From Dendrolimus kikuchii (Eukaryota > Arthropoda > Insecta > Lepidoptera > Lasiocampidae), in the NCBI GenBank assembly GCA_019925095.2, contig CM034409.1, positions 10,588,001-10,652,000 on the forward strand: a stretch of DNA of 64,000 nucleotides. Reading direction: 5' to 3'. The notes beneath the pieces were generated by a model. It ran no database searches. It saw nothing but the letters and a program-made list of their open reading frames with translations, and had not been told where the DNA came from. Numbering within the stretch: the first letter of the stretch is position 1; every line of letters starts with the position of its first letter. Positions 8,744 to 19,890 of this stretch are shown piece after piece. Position numbers and translations under genes: made by a program.

Positions 8744-10926
8744 AATGAGGTTTAATAGTCAAATAACGAAATCACTGTCCGTTTGTCATCTCTACGGAAA
8801 CCTTCCTAGTTTGTGAACTTGGCCGATTTCATTAATTATTCAAAAAGAAGTAGGTTATACAACGTACATATTAAACGTTGCAAAAATACGCTATTATACT
8901 ATACTAAATTCCACTACATTGATAAAGAAATTTCACTTCATAAATTCAGTTGTTTAAGAAAACACTTTTAGGCGCACTATACAAAAATCGATACAAATAT
9001 CTCTTTATAGCAACGCGATGATATGATTTTAAACGCTCAAAATAATATGAACATCAGTGAATTTAAGCGAAAATTATACTTAAAATTAATATATTAAGAT
9101 GCATTTGTCTATGTACAAAACATTTAAGCAAAAATGTACTTAATTTCAACGGAATAGAGAATAAACTTCTATTTGCGATGTTAAAAGAAAATACGGCTTA
9201 AAGAGGCCCCAGCGCCGTGGCGTCGTAGCGCGACGTTGCATTTGTTGGCATCACAGGAAAGCACGGGGCGGGGCGGCGCGAGCGCAGTGTGACCAGGTTT
9301 AGCGTAACTCTGTGATCCTTGCGAATTAGACCACCGTTTTAGCATATTAGTTTCCAGATTTGAAAAATATGTTTTTTTAAAACCTTATAAAACTTCAACA
9401 AAAATAAGTAAATAATAGGACTCAATGTTTACAAGTTATCGTATCATTCGTGGAATGCATTTAATTTTTTTAATTTATCTTTGTATTGAATTAAAATGTC
9501 GACTACTTCTTTTACAAATATACAACAATTAATACATAAAAATCCCCTAATGATGGAGAGACTTGAGCCCAGCAGTGGTATGATTATGGGCTGTTATTAT
9601 TATTTACATAATATCTATCTTAGTTGTCAATAAATAACCGACAGTGATTTGGGATCTTTATTTACACTGTTTGTAATTTTTAAGGGGAATTGTATATAAT
9701 CTATATTATATTATAAATAAATGAAATAGTTATGTTTATTTTATATGTATATCCGTATAAAATTAATTAGTATAGTATTCGTATTATTGACAATAAATTG
9801 CAATAATAAATTAGCTTTAGTGCCCAATAAAAGCAGAATAAATAGCATATGTCATCAGAGCACCTAGCATAATTTTCAATTTAAACTGGTCACACTGCGC
9901 GGGCGACGAGCTACAGGCGAAATGCGAATAAACGAATTTCATCCTTCCCACCTCTCAGTTCAACGCCGGTGTTCCCGGAGAGTGGATTATAGTGCTAATT
10001 TAAGTTTACTTATTTAATAATAGTGAATGTGCCTTTGAGTGTTATTTGTTTATGATAGGACACACTTTACATTAATAGTTAATTGATTTGAGTATTATGA
10101 GCTCGTGCAAAATCGTGGTTTAACTATTTTAAATTTCAAGATGCTACGCCTTCGAACTCGCTACGAACATACCTACCCAGAGAAATATTGTGCTAACTAC
10201 TCGTGTATTTTTTTTTTTATATGGATAGCCCCAAAGATTATTTGTCAACGAATCTTTAGTCCGACGAAGGCTAGTGTTCTTCAGCTATAGTACCTGTGTA
10301 TCAGTAACAATAAATATTAGATTATTTTACTTGTAATCCAAAGATGGAGTCTCCGTAGCGCGTATTTTATGCATCCGGGAACATGGCAGACATTGTTAAA
10401 ATTGCGCTGTGAACTTGTGGAACTATTTATTAAACTTAAGTGATTAAAGTGACTATTTGGACAAACGAAACTCTTGATTAATTAATGATTTTGAATAGTT
10501 AGTGATTGTTTGAATTAAACAATATCAAATACCTTGGCAGTGTCGTCGCCCGCGATATTAGTTGCATTGAACAAGTGTGTAGCTGCGCAGTTGCCATTTT
10601 TACAGGTAAGTAACTAGTTTTAGTAAGATTTGTATTATCGCTTTTTACTTCATTTGTTTGGAACATGGAATAAAGTTTGTAATTTCGCAACCTTGAACCG
10701 GGTGGAGAGCTAGATGTAGGAGAGTCATGTCGTATCAATTATGGCGGCTGACGAGATGTGTAATTTTTTTCATTATTTTAAAATTATAAAAACAACAAAT
10801 GTTTAGAATAACATATCGTTATACGCATTTGTGAGTGTTTTCATATCCACTATTTTACGTAAGTTTCAATTCAATATTGATTCCCGGTTCTCTCAATACT
10901 TTAGGAAATTGACATAATCATCAACA
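8744..10926. other. Non-coding DNA; SINE remnant and an inverted GC-rich pair
   Basis: No protein gene recognised. Positions 9550-9605 match the 3' end of a common lepidopteran SINE type (CTTGAGCCCAGCAGTGG then ATGGGCTG). Positions 9225-9300 are GC-rich and end GCGCAGTGTGACCAG, whose reverse complement lies at 9886-9901. A CAGGTAAGT splice-donor-like sequence is at about 10604, but with no coding exon beside it I cannot call a gene; an untranslated host exon is possible. Confidence 0.4.
9550..9605 (+). mobile_element. SINE 3' remnant
   Basis: Short plus-strand match to the tail of a tRNA-derived lepidopteran SINE (GAGACTTGAGCCCAGCAGTGG and the following ATGGGCTG). The head with Pol III boxes is missing. 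Confidence 0.5.
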
Positions 10927-11195
10927 TCTATACATACATACAGTACAGAGAAATAAAATCGAAGTCTCTTGATTGTTCTGTCAAAATAACAGTTTTTTTA
11001 CTGAATGCATTTGAAATACTGTACCTACTTAACCCTAGACTACTAATTATATTTTACAAACGTATATACTATACTAATCATGAGTCATTTTGACTACACA
11101 CGAATAAGTTCATAAATTAAACATCAAATACTATTTTATGTATATATTTTTATTTAATATAGGTATTCGCTATATTAACACAGGTATTAAAGAAA

Positions 11196-11276
11196 GTGTG
11201 TAAGAATAAGCCTAAATGGCACTCTGTTGTTCGTGCCTACCCCGCAAGGGAACTGGCGTGAAGTTATGTATGTATG
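11196..11276 (+). mobile_element. Very short RTE-type LINE 3' insertion inside piggyBac
   Basis: Eighty-one bases matching the extreme 3' end of the LINE at 26782-29823 (coding end plus a TATG repeat tail), flanked by an 11-base duplication TATTAAAGAAA at 11185-11195 and 11277-11287. It is a textbook severely 5'-truncated target-primed insertion. Confidence 0.88.
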
Positions 11277-11460
11277 TATTAAAGAAAAAAAGTTTATATA
11301 TAGTGAACATTTATTACCAAAAGAAAAGTTTTACTCTCATAGGACATTTTTTGAGATCACAATCATCAGTCTTACATAAAAACAACAAAAATGATAAAAT
11401 CTTCATTTTTTAAACTTAATTATAATAAAATAAGAATTAATCTACTATAAAATTATTTCA

Positions 11461-13281
11461 TTATATTAATTTGGCGCAGTTAACACATATTTCAATCTTA
11501 TGTTCCCCGCAGATGTTTTTTTCGCACTTCAGACATCTAACTTTAGTCATGCGATTCTTTTTGTATGAGCAAAGTGAACATCCTTTTCTTTTCTTTGCGT
11601 CAAGTTCATCTGCTTGTTGGCTGGTACCCTCCCCTATATTTGTAGGCAGTAAATCCTGGATATTATCTCTTAGCCTTTTTGATAGAGTTGCAATAGAGAG
11701 CCGTTTCTCCAGGAAAGGATTCACAAGTTGCGTGTGCAATTGACGCATAAACATCTTTCTATTTAGCGGCTTATCTTTGGCATTTAGCTTATTTTCGCAG
11801 TTATAATACGTAGCTGTTTATGAATGCAATGTTCAGCATACCATAAAATACGCACATAGGCCATCTATTTGTCTTTCGGCTACAGCTCATATTTGAACAC
11901 ATCTGGTCTAGAGTGTCAACGCCACCTTTCGTCTGATTATAGAATTCTACCATATTTGGCTTCTTTGTTCTTTCATTTACAGTTCCTTCTTCAGAACATG
12001 ATGATAATAAATAAACCACCTTGTTAGGTTTAGGCTTGTATGATAATAGTGTCAAAGGACCATCATAACAAAATATTGACGTACCAGTAGCCCTTGTTCT
12101 TGAGTTTTTCAATTCATGGGGTATTTATTTTTTATTTGAACGCAAAGTACCTACTAGTCAGTTTGTATGGTTGAGAAAGAAGAGATTTAGCGAGGGGAAT
12201 AGATGTAAACCAGTTATCTGAAGTAACGTTTCTATTTGAACCATGTAAAGGTTGGGTTAACTGTTTTACAAAATATTCACCGAGAGGCAGTCCTCCAGTC
12301 TCAGTAGATTTACCTAAATACGGCGTTGCATTTACCATATATTTGGTGCCAGCATCACAAACCATTACAATTTTGATACCGTACTTCGCCGGTTTGTTAG
12401 GTATATACAAACGAAAAGGACATCGTCCTCTAAAAGCCAGTAATTGTTCATCAATAGTCACATACATTCCAACATCATAATTTGTCTTGCATTTACCGAT
12501 AAACAGATCCATTACTTTTCGAATAGGTACAAATCTGTCCCTATTTTGGATAGATAATCGTAAAGACTTATCATCGAATCTAAGACACTGTAGCAACAAT
12601 TCAAACCTATCTTTACTCACAGTGGTAATATATCTTGAGCCAGAAAAAGATGTATCAAACAACTCATCCGTTGACAAATGATTGTCCTTGAAAGTAGCTG
12701 TTAGAACAAGAAGTCCAATTAATGCCCTAATTTCACATTTATCGGTTCTTTGCTGGGTGCTTCTAATGACGGAATAATTTTGTTGTTTTACCATAATCTC
12801 AGCATTTGTCCATTGTACGACTTCATCTATAATTTCGGCAATAATAAACATTTCAAACCATTGTAATGCATTTTTTATACGGCGACATTGAGAAGTTGGA
12901 CCTCGTGATATACGTACAATATTAGAACTAGCAGTTTTCAATGATTGAGGTCTTTTTGTAGACCAAACATGCCTGATTTTCCCACGCAAGACCGTTTGTG
13001 GCAAGCGAATTATACATGTATCACGAGAAATGTCTGTGCTCTGGTTACTCGTAGACTCTTCAAAATTGACAGGTGATTCTGCGTTGAATGAACTGGTAGA
13101 TGTTACCTCCAATGGTTCGTCGTCTTCATCAGTTTGTTCTGGATATTCGACCTCCAAATGGTCCTCAGCTTCACTGCCATCAGGTTCTCCATCGCTATCA
13201 CTAATAACACCATCATCGTTTAGATATCTAGCCAATTCTTCATCCGTGAAGTAACGACTACTGCTTGGACGTGAAGAAGAC
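11461..13281 (-). pseudogene. piggyBac transposase, disrupted by two frameshifts and a stop
   Basis: Start is taken at the Met of MSSSRPSSSRYF (13281); an upstream ATG adds a non-conserved leader. In order: an acidic N-terminal region, the DDE domain with the first Asp in VTIDEQLLAFRG and the second in SDNWFTSIPLA, then in another frame the third Asp in TKGGVDTLDQM, and in a third frame the C-terminal cysteine-rich zinc-binding domain (CSLCSYKK, VRCLKCEKNICGEH, CVNC). All three catalytic Asp codons survive. Breaks: a frameshift near 12155, an in-frame stop at about 12125 and another frameshift near 11805. The family excises and inserts at TTAA without a footprint. This copy cannot make full transposase. 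Confidence 0.92.
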
Positions 13282-13764
13282 ATTTTTAATCTAAAATCCT
13301 TTAAAATATAAATAAAAACAGGCAAAATAACCTAACATGTTGCTCTATGCTCAGTTTCAAAAAGTTACACAAAGACTAATCATGAGTCATTCCGACTCTG
13401 AGATACATCGTATTTACAAAATGGCGGCACTTACCTACACAACGCTGTCACTCTCGTAAAGGTCTAACCCGCGACTGAGCTGGTTTAAAGAATCACGACG
13501 ATCCATGCTTTCGTTAGAGAGAGATAGCAAGAAATATTTGCAGTGCGAGTCAAAATGACTCAGATTAGTACTCTAGGGTTAAATAAAAAAAATTGTCTGT
13601 CTGTCTGGATGTTCCGGCTAATCTCTGAAACGGTTGGACCGATTTAGGTGGGACTTTCACGGACAGATAGCTGATGTTATAAGGAGTAACTTAAGCTGCT
13701 TTTTTAGGGTTCCGCGAAAAAATTCCACGCGGACGAAATCGCGGGCACAGCTAGTAAAAAATAA

Positions 13765-13940
13765 TATCAGCTCATAAACGTCTCATTGCTGGGCTCGGGC
13801 CTCCCATTGTATGCGAACGGTCAGTATACCCGTCCAATGCGGCTTGGCAGGTTTGCCACGTCGGTTATATTATGATTTCTAGATTTCATCACGATGTTTT
13901 ACCTCATCGTTAGCACGTGGTAATTGTAAGAATACTTACG
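13765..13940 (-). mobile_element. SINE remnant (minus strand)
   Basis: Landmarks of a common lepidopteran SINE in reverse orientation: ATTGCTGGGCTCGGGCCTCC, CCAATGCGGCTTGGCAGG and CACGATGTTTTACCTCATCG. It follows directly after the Helitron end at 13754. Confidence 0.6.
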
Positions 13941-14499
13941 CACATTAGGTCAGAAAACTAGTTAGAAGTCTAAGGCGGGAGCGAAGCGAAGGGGAGCTCC
14001 TGCCTTAGCATTCGTGTTTTTGAAGTGAAACTTCTATATAGACGGGGTTTTAGGATTTTTCTGTCACGAAAAAGCGTCACGGCCGCGTGTTCTAATGCTT
14101 ACATTTTTAAACTCGTGATATCTTTCGAATGGGATGTCCGAATTGAATCATTTAAAAATTTATATAAAGGTATTGAAGCAGTCTTGAATATGAAGTAATT
14201 TATTTTGATAAGGATGAATACCGAGATACAAATAAAGAGCCTTTTCTAGCGGCGGCATTTTAATTACATTTTAAAAATAAAAGAACACTTATTGTGGCAT
14301 AACTATAATAGCTAGACATATGCTGTCGCCACATTTTTTGTAAATAATGATGTGTTCTGCAAAGTCGTAGTACATTATTTTATTCTATCATCAATAGTTT
14401 TCGCAGCGCACGCGATTTTAGGTATTTTTTTACACCTTCGGTTATATTATTGGAGTTTTAGTAAGGATCCCTAATTTTTTTTGTAAATATAATATAACC

Positions 14500-14640
14500 T
14501 ATGTCACCGGGGATAGTGTAGCTTGCCAACAGTGAAAGAATTCAATCGATTTTCAATTTTTCAAATCGGTTCAGTAGTTTCGGAACCTCTTCAATGCAAA
14601 CAAACAATCCAATCTTTCCTCTTTATAATATTAGTATAGA
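14500..14640 (-). mobile_element. Helitron 5' end fragment
   Basis: On the minus strand the sequence begins at 14640 with TCTATACTAATATTATAAAG and continues with a typical Helitron leader (GAGGAAAGATTGG, then TTTGCATTGAAGAGG). No matching CTAG end was found to the left, so this is a fragment or an element with a decayed 3' end. Confidence 0.55.
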
Positions 14641-14655
14641 TATTCATATATATTT

Positions 14656-14960
14656 ATTAAAAAATTAATTAGATATTTGCATATTATAAAAAGCGCAAGA
14701 TTTTGCGCTGGAAGTTGTTTAATAAAATTGGGCCCTGGGTTGCCCTAAAAAGCGCTATATCTAGCTCCGAAAGCGCTAAATTGGCAGCCCTGGTGAGCCG
14801 AGCGCCGGGGAAGTTCCGTAAACGAGAATGCGAGCGAGGATATACCTCGTCCTCCGACGACCTGGTCCCTCTAATACCTCAAATAGCGTTCTGCGCATCG
14901 GAAAGTGCAATGTTCTGAGCCGCCATTAATGGAGGCAAACTTAAGTTTGCATCGAACTAT
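14656..14960 (+). repeat. Dispersed repeat, copy 2
   Basis: Second copy of the 1296-1590 repeat. Relative to copy 1 it has an extra AGCGCTAAATTGGCAGCCCT segment, so the copies diverged by indels as well as substitutions. Confidence 0.75.
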
Positions 14961-15021
14961 ATCTCTGCTCTCCACGTGACTGGGCGTCTATTTGTGGTCT
15001 GTGTAAAAAAATAATAATAAG

Positions 15022-15294
15022 TAATTTTAGAGTAGACTATGGATGTTTTTTTGGTTCCGGATCGAATTCAGTTTTTTGTTTGATAAAATAAAATATATTT
15101 AAATAAAAAATGCGTTCATTAAAATGTATCTAACCTAACCAAATCATAATTTGCAGTGAACCTGCGAAAAATCGAAATGTGTGCTGAGACACATATTAGA
15201 AGTGTGTTTATTTAAACATACTTTATTTTATCAAACAAAAAAACTGAGTTCGATCTGGAACCAAAAAAAGGAATCCATAGTCTACTCTAAAATT
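15022..15294. mobile_element. MITE with about 80-bp inverted repeats
   Basis: Arms 15022-15105 and 15210-15294 are inverted copies: TAATTTTAGAGTAGACTATGG at the left and CCATAGTCTACTCTAAAATTA at the right, both followed inward by the TTTTTTGGTTCC and GAATTCAG...TTTGTTTGATAAAATA blocks. About 100 bases of unique spacer. It is non-coding. Confidence 0.8.
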
Positions 15295-15412
15295 ATGCCA
15301 CCACTCACCATGTCTTCTCTAAACTTATTCCGCCACTCCACGCGGCCGTAATGCCTTTTCGTGACAGAAAAATCCTAATACCCCCGTCTATGTAGAAGTT
15401 TCACTTCAATAA

Positions 15413-15852
15413 TAAATAAATGCCCTATAACTATACCGCACTCCATACTTAAGCTGCGGCTTCAACTGCGTTAGTGTTAGAGATTTAGGCTGTGGCCGAA
15501 AGCGTCTTATTTAAAGCGTTAAAAAATAACGCCGTTAACGCATAACCACATTGGTGTATATACACGTTATCCATCAATATTCAATGTCATTAATAAGTCG
15601 CATCTCAAATAACGCCTTAAACCCATTTTTAATGTCTGCGTGAAACGACCTAAATCATGAAGCCCCATCTTTGAGTGTAATCAAGGCGTTAATAAAGTTA
15701 TCGTGTGAATGTTTATGCTTTCACTTTTGTCGTTTCGGCAGTGTTTTAAAGTGTTTGAATTACATGTGTGAGCCTTCAAAAACGTGTGTACATTTCATTC
15801 CGCGGCTTGTTAATTCTCACACGTAACAAATTTAAGTAAATTATAAAATGAC
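15413..15852. other. AT-rich spacer, nothing recognised
   Basis: No open frame or repeat with a recognisable family. It contains short GCGTTA/TAACGC-type motifs but no clear structure. Confidence 0.5.
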
Positions 15853-16172
15853 TTTTTTCATTGCATGAGTTCAGCAGACAGGCAGACAGACGGCCCATCT
15901 GACGGAAAGTGGTTACCATCGCCTATGGACATTTGCAACACCAGAGGTGCTACAAATGCGCTGCTGCTCTCTTAAGGGAGACTGAAAACTGGCCACTAAT
16001 GCCAGAACACAACTCAAGGTCGTTATGGCGGCATATTCTAGACCAAGGGTGGTAGCCATCCAGACGGGTAAATACCATACCACCTGGTTGTGGGTTGGTT
16101 TGTCGCCTCTTACGACAGGCCGCTCGGCCGCAGGAAATTGTATTCTTTCTCCGTTCCTGCACGGGTAGCTGC
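15853..16172 (-). mobile_element. LINE 3' end or SINE with CR1/Zenon-like tail, copy 2
   Basis: Minus-strand relative of 7505-7812, with the T-run of its A-tail at the left and the GGAACGGAGAAAG head at the right. It is better preserved at its 5' side (CTACCCGTGCAGG). The 70-codon frame across it is not shared intact with copy 1. Confidence 0.65.
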
Positions 16173-17091
16173 TGATGACTCTTGATTGTACATGCTTTAA
16201 AACCTTAAAATATTCTTTTTTGAATTTCCTCTACAAACATAAAATTTAACAGTTATTTGTTGTCAGGTTATGTTTTCCAACAAAAAAGTGAAATGTTTTG
16301 ACGTTAAACTTCTGTAGAATCGTTGTGATTTGAAAGTCGATGAAACAAAAAACGACACTAAAAAGAGATAAACACATAAAATTCAACTTTATTTAATACC
16401 TATGTAATATTATAAATGCGAAAGTAACTTTGTCTATCTGCCTGTCTTTTCCGTTTTTACAGAAAAACTACTCGACCGATTTGGATGAAACTCAGTGTAT
16501 ATATTATATTCGATGCCGAAGATGAACATAGGATACTTTTTATCCAGAAAAATGGGATAGATTTCGGGATTAAAATATTTTTTTCTCTTTGTTTGTTATG
16601 CTTTTACGATAAAGAGTACTGGATCGATTCGGCTGAAATTTGGTATGTATGTAATTTTAATTTCGAGGGTGGACAAGGGATACTTTTTATCCCGGATAAT
16701 GGGATAGATTTATGTAAAAACTATCCCAGAAAGTAGGATAGGTTTTTTTGCCATTTCCGTAATTTTGATTATTTTGGTCAATTAGGTCATATTTGTCGTT
16801 TTTGTCCTGTTTTTCCTTTTTTTTTGTCCTGTTTTTCCTTTTTTTTGTCCTTTTTTGTCCTTTTTGTCATTTATGTAGTTTTCATAGACAGGGAATAGAT
16901 AAATAAAACTAGGAGACGGTTTAAAATAGAGAAAGTTTATAGATATAAAAATTCCATCGTCTATAAAAAATGCGATAGTAACTCGATATGTCTTTCCGTT
17001 AAGCTTTCACGGAAAACTACTAGGAATACTGGATCGCTTTTGCTGTAATTTTGTTTAAATGTAGTTTTAATACCAAAAATGGACATAAATA

Positions 17092-18280
17092 TTAGGTTGG
17101 GGAAAAAGTTTCTTCGCATTTTATATAAAAAATCAAAAGGTTTTTTTATAAAGTTTATTTGCATTTGACTAAAGTATGTAGGTGCCATTTTGTTGGATAA
17201 CTTTTTGCCATCTTGAAGGTAGGGACGTGACCCCATTGCTATAAAAATTTTGGGGCTTCTGATCAAAAAACTGCGACAAGTGGTTTTGGCAGTCCTCTCG
17301 TGATGTTAACCTGACACTGCCTAAGGAATTCTGCAGAGACCGAAACAGGTGAAAATCTGAAGGGCGCAAGGTCAGGACTATACGGCAGATGCATTAACAC
17401 CTCCCAGCCAAACTCGTAATTTTTGCTGAGTGGCTAAAGATGTGTGAGGTCTAGCGTTATCATTGTGAAAAACCACATCCCTTCTGTTGATTCATTCCGG
17501 CCGCTATCTCTCAACTTTTTGTTTTAATCTCATCAGTTGTTCGCAGTACAGTTCAGAATCGATGGTCCTGCCTGGCGGTAACAGCTCATAATGAATAATG
17601 CCCTTCCAATCCCACCATACACACAGCATCACCTTGTTGCGAGTTAACCCGGGTTTCGCCACAGTCTGTGAAGCCTAACCGGCCTTTGACCACGATCTTT
17701 TTCGCACGTTCTTGTCGTACGTGATCCACTTTTCATCACCAGTTATCAGCTTCTTCAAAAATGGTTCGGTTTCATTAAGTCGTAATAAAGAATCACAAAT
17801 GAGTACACGGTTCATTAGGTTTCTTTCAGTGAGCTCATAAGGCACCCAAATATCGAGCTTTTTTGTGTACCCAGCTTTTTTTCAAATGCGCCAAAACCGT
17901 TTTGTGGTCAATTCCCAGTTCTCCAGCTACATCGTAACTACTAATATGCCGATCTTGCTCCACTTTTTCAAAAATGGCATCAATTTTGTCCGTAACAGGG
18001 CGACCAGAGCGACGTGCATCTTTGATATCAACATTTCCGGATTGAAAACGCTTAAACCAAATTTGCGCTACTCTCACAGATACTGCATTAGGTCCATAAT
18101 CATCACAAATTTTTTTCGCGGCTTGTGTTGAATTTTTACCTTTTTTGTAGTAAAATTTTAAAATATATCGAATTTCTTCATTAGATTCACTCATTTGAAC
18201 AATAAGAAAAACAAATGAAAATCACACATTTTCCTAAATTGAATTTGGAATTGTCTTCTTTAAAATTAAAACTTTTTAAC
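17092..18280 (-). mobile_element. mariner transposon, right end deleted
   Basis: Left terminal repeat TTAGGTTGGGGAAAAAGTTT at 17092. By comparison with the full copy at 23864-25144 the last 100-odd bases including the right terminal repeat are gone, and Helitron sequence resumes at about 18280. The transposase is on the minus strand. Confidence 0.85.
17169..18194 (-). pseudogene. mariner transposase, frameshifted
   Basis: N-terminal frame from Met at 18194 (MSESNEEIRYILKFYYKKGK) contains the paired helix-turn-helix DNA-binding region with the GRPVTDK motif linking its two halves (AT-hook-like GRP) and the HISSYDVAGELGI segment. After HLKK near 17880 the frame shifts. The C-terminal part (SDFHLFRSLQNSL, QKPQNFYSNGVTSL, WQKVIQQNGTYIL) is open to 17169. 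The usual product is a roughly 345-residue DD34D transposase acting on TA sites. This copy cannot make it. Confidence 0.88.
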
Positions 18281-18424
18281 ATCCCGGGAGATGGGATAGT
18301 TTGGGATATAAAATGAAATAATACAAAAATTTTGTACAATGTAACCTGTAATTAACGCCTGCTCTTTAAACAAGAAGCACGCACTAGAAGTTGACCCGTG
18401 GCGCAATCGCGGGATAAACTCTAG

Positions 18425-18727
18425 TTCGAAATGAAAACATATTTCTCTTTACTGGTTAGTATTAATTTTCAATTTAAATAAAATTTAAAAGATTTCAAAT
18501 GAATTTTAGCTCTATCTATATATAGATATGCTTTTATACGTAGATCAAATGACATTGTGCGTAACAACAGTGCATTGAATTTTGAACTTTATTCTAGTGA
18601 TTTGGTGTAACTTAGATTGAATTATTATTAATAAGGGTCAAAATACCTAAAAATAAATACGTCTGTAATATAATAGAAATGCGAAAATTCTTATTCTCTG
18701 AAGTTTCACTTCTTTTGCATGTAAACA
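18425..18727. other. AT-rich spacer, nothing recognised
   Basis: Holds a GAAGTTTCACTTC box (18700-18712) like the ends of the composite element at 13970-15412 and one copy of the target duplication of the next LINE fragment. No gene seen. Confidence 0.5.
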
Positions 18728-18878
18728 TACATACATACATACATAACTTCACGCCAGTTCCCTTGCGGGGTAGGCACGAACAACAGAGTGCCATTTAGGC
18801 TTATTCTTACACACCTCACTTGCCTCTTTGACATTCATAACTCTTGTCATGCAAGCTCGTCTGTTCTTAAGGCTCCTG
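18728..18878 (-). mobile_element. RTE-type LINE 3' fragment with target duplication
   Basis: Minus-strand 151-base copy of the LINE 3' end, flanked by an 11-base duplication GCATGTAAACA at 18717-18727 and 18879-18889. It has the same TATG-type tail as the other copies. Confidence 0.88.
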
Positions 18879-18889
18879 GCATGTAAACA

Positions 18890-19890
18890 GTGCGCAGATA
18901 ATTTGTTATTCTAATTTTGTTCATTAATTCCTTAATAATATCGTTCAATAAGTACTAGTTCGGCCATTGACTCCTGCACTTCCACTAAGTAACTAAACAT
19001 AAAACCAACTAGTTCCGATAGTACTGAAACAAACTGGGAAATCCCGATTCTCAAAATATTTGGTATACCTGATCCGTGCTCAGTTCACTGGACGTCATAA
19101 AATCTATCTGTCTATCTATAATATTCTAAAATTCTAAACATGCCATGTCTGTACATTGAAGCTGTTTAAAAAAAAAAACAACTGGAATAGACTATATAAA
19201 TGATGGAGAACACCGAACACCATGCAATTTTTATTAGATTTCTTGTCTGTTTCTGGTTCTGTATGTTTGTTCGGGATTCACGTAAACACTACTAAGCCGA
19301 TTTCAAAGCGGTTTTCGCTGATCGACAGCAAATTCTTAGACTTAAAATCTGCGCTACTTTTTATACTGGGAATCCCGCAGGATTTTTTTGGGAATTGTTT
19401 AAAAGTTTAAAAATCTTTAACTTTAAAAAAAAATTGAATTACAATGTAAATTTTTTACTGATTTAATGTTATAAAATGTGTGATACTTTATATCCAGGAA
19501 ATCCCGCGGGAATTTTTCCGGGAGCGGTTTGTAATTGTTTGGGTGCGTAAAAACTAGCACATTAATACATAATGAGTATATATAAAACAACTGTTTGGAT
19601 TTGTAATAAATTAGTTACATTTATATAGTTTCTCCATAGATGGCGTTGACTAATATTGTAACGTGCTATGGTTTGATTTGCAAGACGGTTAATATTTCGT
19701 GTAAGTGTTGAAATTGATTTTGTTTTCTGCTATATTTCTTCAAGATGTAAATTGACAATATACTTACGACAAATTTATATTTGACAAATCTCAACAATAA
19801 AATTACGAACGTTTCATATACTTGATTTTGATTGATCAATATAAAATTATTTCTAATCTAACCTTAGCGCTTTGGACAATGTAAACTTTT
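18890..19890. other. AT-rich DNA with eroded Helitron-like sequence
   Basis: Positions 19220-19560 contain degraded Helitron-type text (GTTCGGGATTCACGTAAA, AATCCCGCAGGATTTTT and a diverged second AAATCCCGCGGGAA block). No complete end is visible. The 62-codon frame at 19222-19410 lies in this repeat and is not a gene. Confidence 0.45.

Larger units (their letters stand above)
11033..13578 (-). mobile_element. piggyBac-family DNA transposon with TTAA target duplication
   Basis: Both ends are intact: TTAA at 11029-11032 followed by CCCTAGACTACTAAT, and the inverted ATTAGTACTCTAGGG followed by TTAA at 13579-13582. Subterminal AATCATGAGTCATT motifs lie near both ends. The 2546-base element encodes a transposase on the minus strand that is now broken, and it contains a small RTE-type LINE insertion at 11196-11276. 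It sits inside a Helitron. Confidence 0.92.
10927..13754 (+). mobile_element. Nonautonomous Helitron interrupted by piggyBac
   Basis: The 5' side starts TCTATACATACATACAG followed by AAATAAAATCGAAG. The 3' side ends CGCGGGCACAGCTAG followed by T, the CTAG-plus-T arrangement of Helitron insertions between A and T. The piggyBac at 11033-13578 lies between the two halves, and both halves are typical of one lepidopteran Helitron type. Without piggyBac the element would be only about 280 bases, so it carries no Rep/helicase and relies on an autonomous relative. Confidence 0.65.
13970..15412. mobile_element. Composite DNA element with about 65-bp inverted ends
   Basis: Positions 14022-14085 and 15345-15412 are inverted copies sharing GAAGTGAAACTTCTA, the GACGGGG stretch, AGGATTTTTCTGTCACGAAAA and CGGCCGCGTG. 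Outside the left arm a hairpin (13970-14008, CTAAGGCGGGAG pairing with CTCCTGCCTTAG) may belong to the same element. The interior carries a Helitron 5' end, the second copy of the 1296-1590 repeat and a separate MITE. I see no transposase, so the element is nonautonomous and has been a landing pad for others. Confidence 0.6.
16397..18424 (+). mobile_element. Helitron containing a truncated mariner
   Basis: The 5' end has AATATTATAAATGCGAAAGTAAC and the 3' end has CCCGTGGCGCAATCGCGGG, a hairpin-forming segment, then TAAACTCTAG followed by T at 18424. Same family as the complete copy at 40961-42221 (shared TGCTCTTTAAACAAGAAGC just before the terminal hairpin). The internal TTTTTGTCC-type low-complexity tract at 16795-16870 is the counterpart of the CAAAAAGGA expansion in the other copy. 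The mariner was inserted into it and later lost one end. Confidence 0.75.

Noticed and set aside
10499..10738. Small gene with CAGGTAAGT splice donor
   Set aside because: No coding exon or acceptor pairs with it; a single donor-like match is expected by chance. Kept only as a note in the spacer entry.
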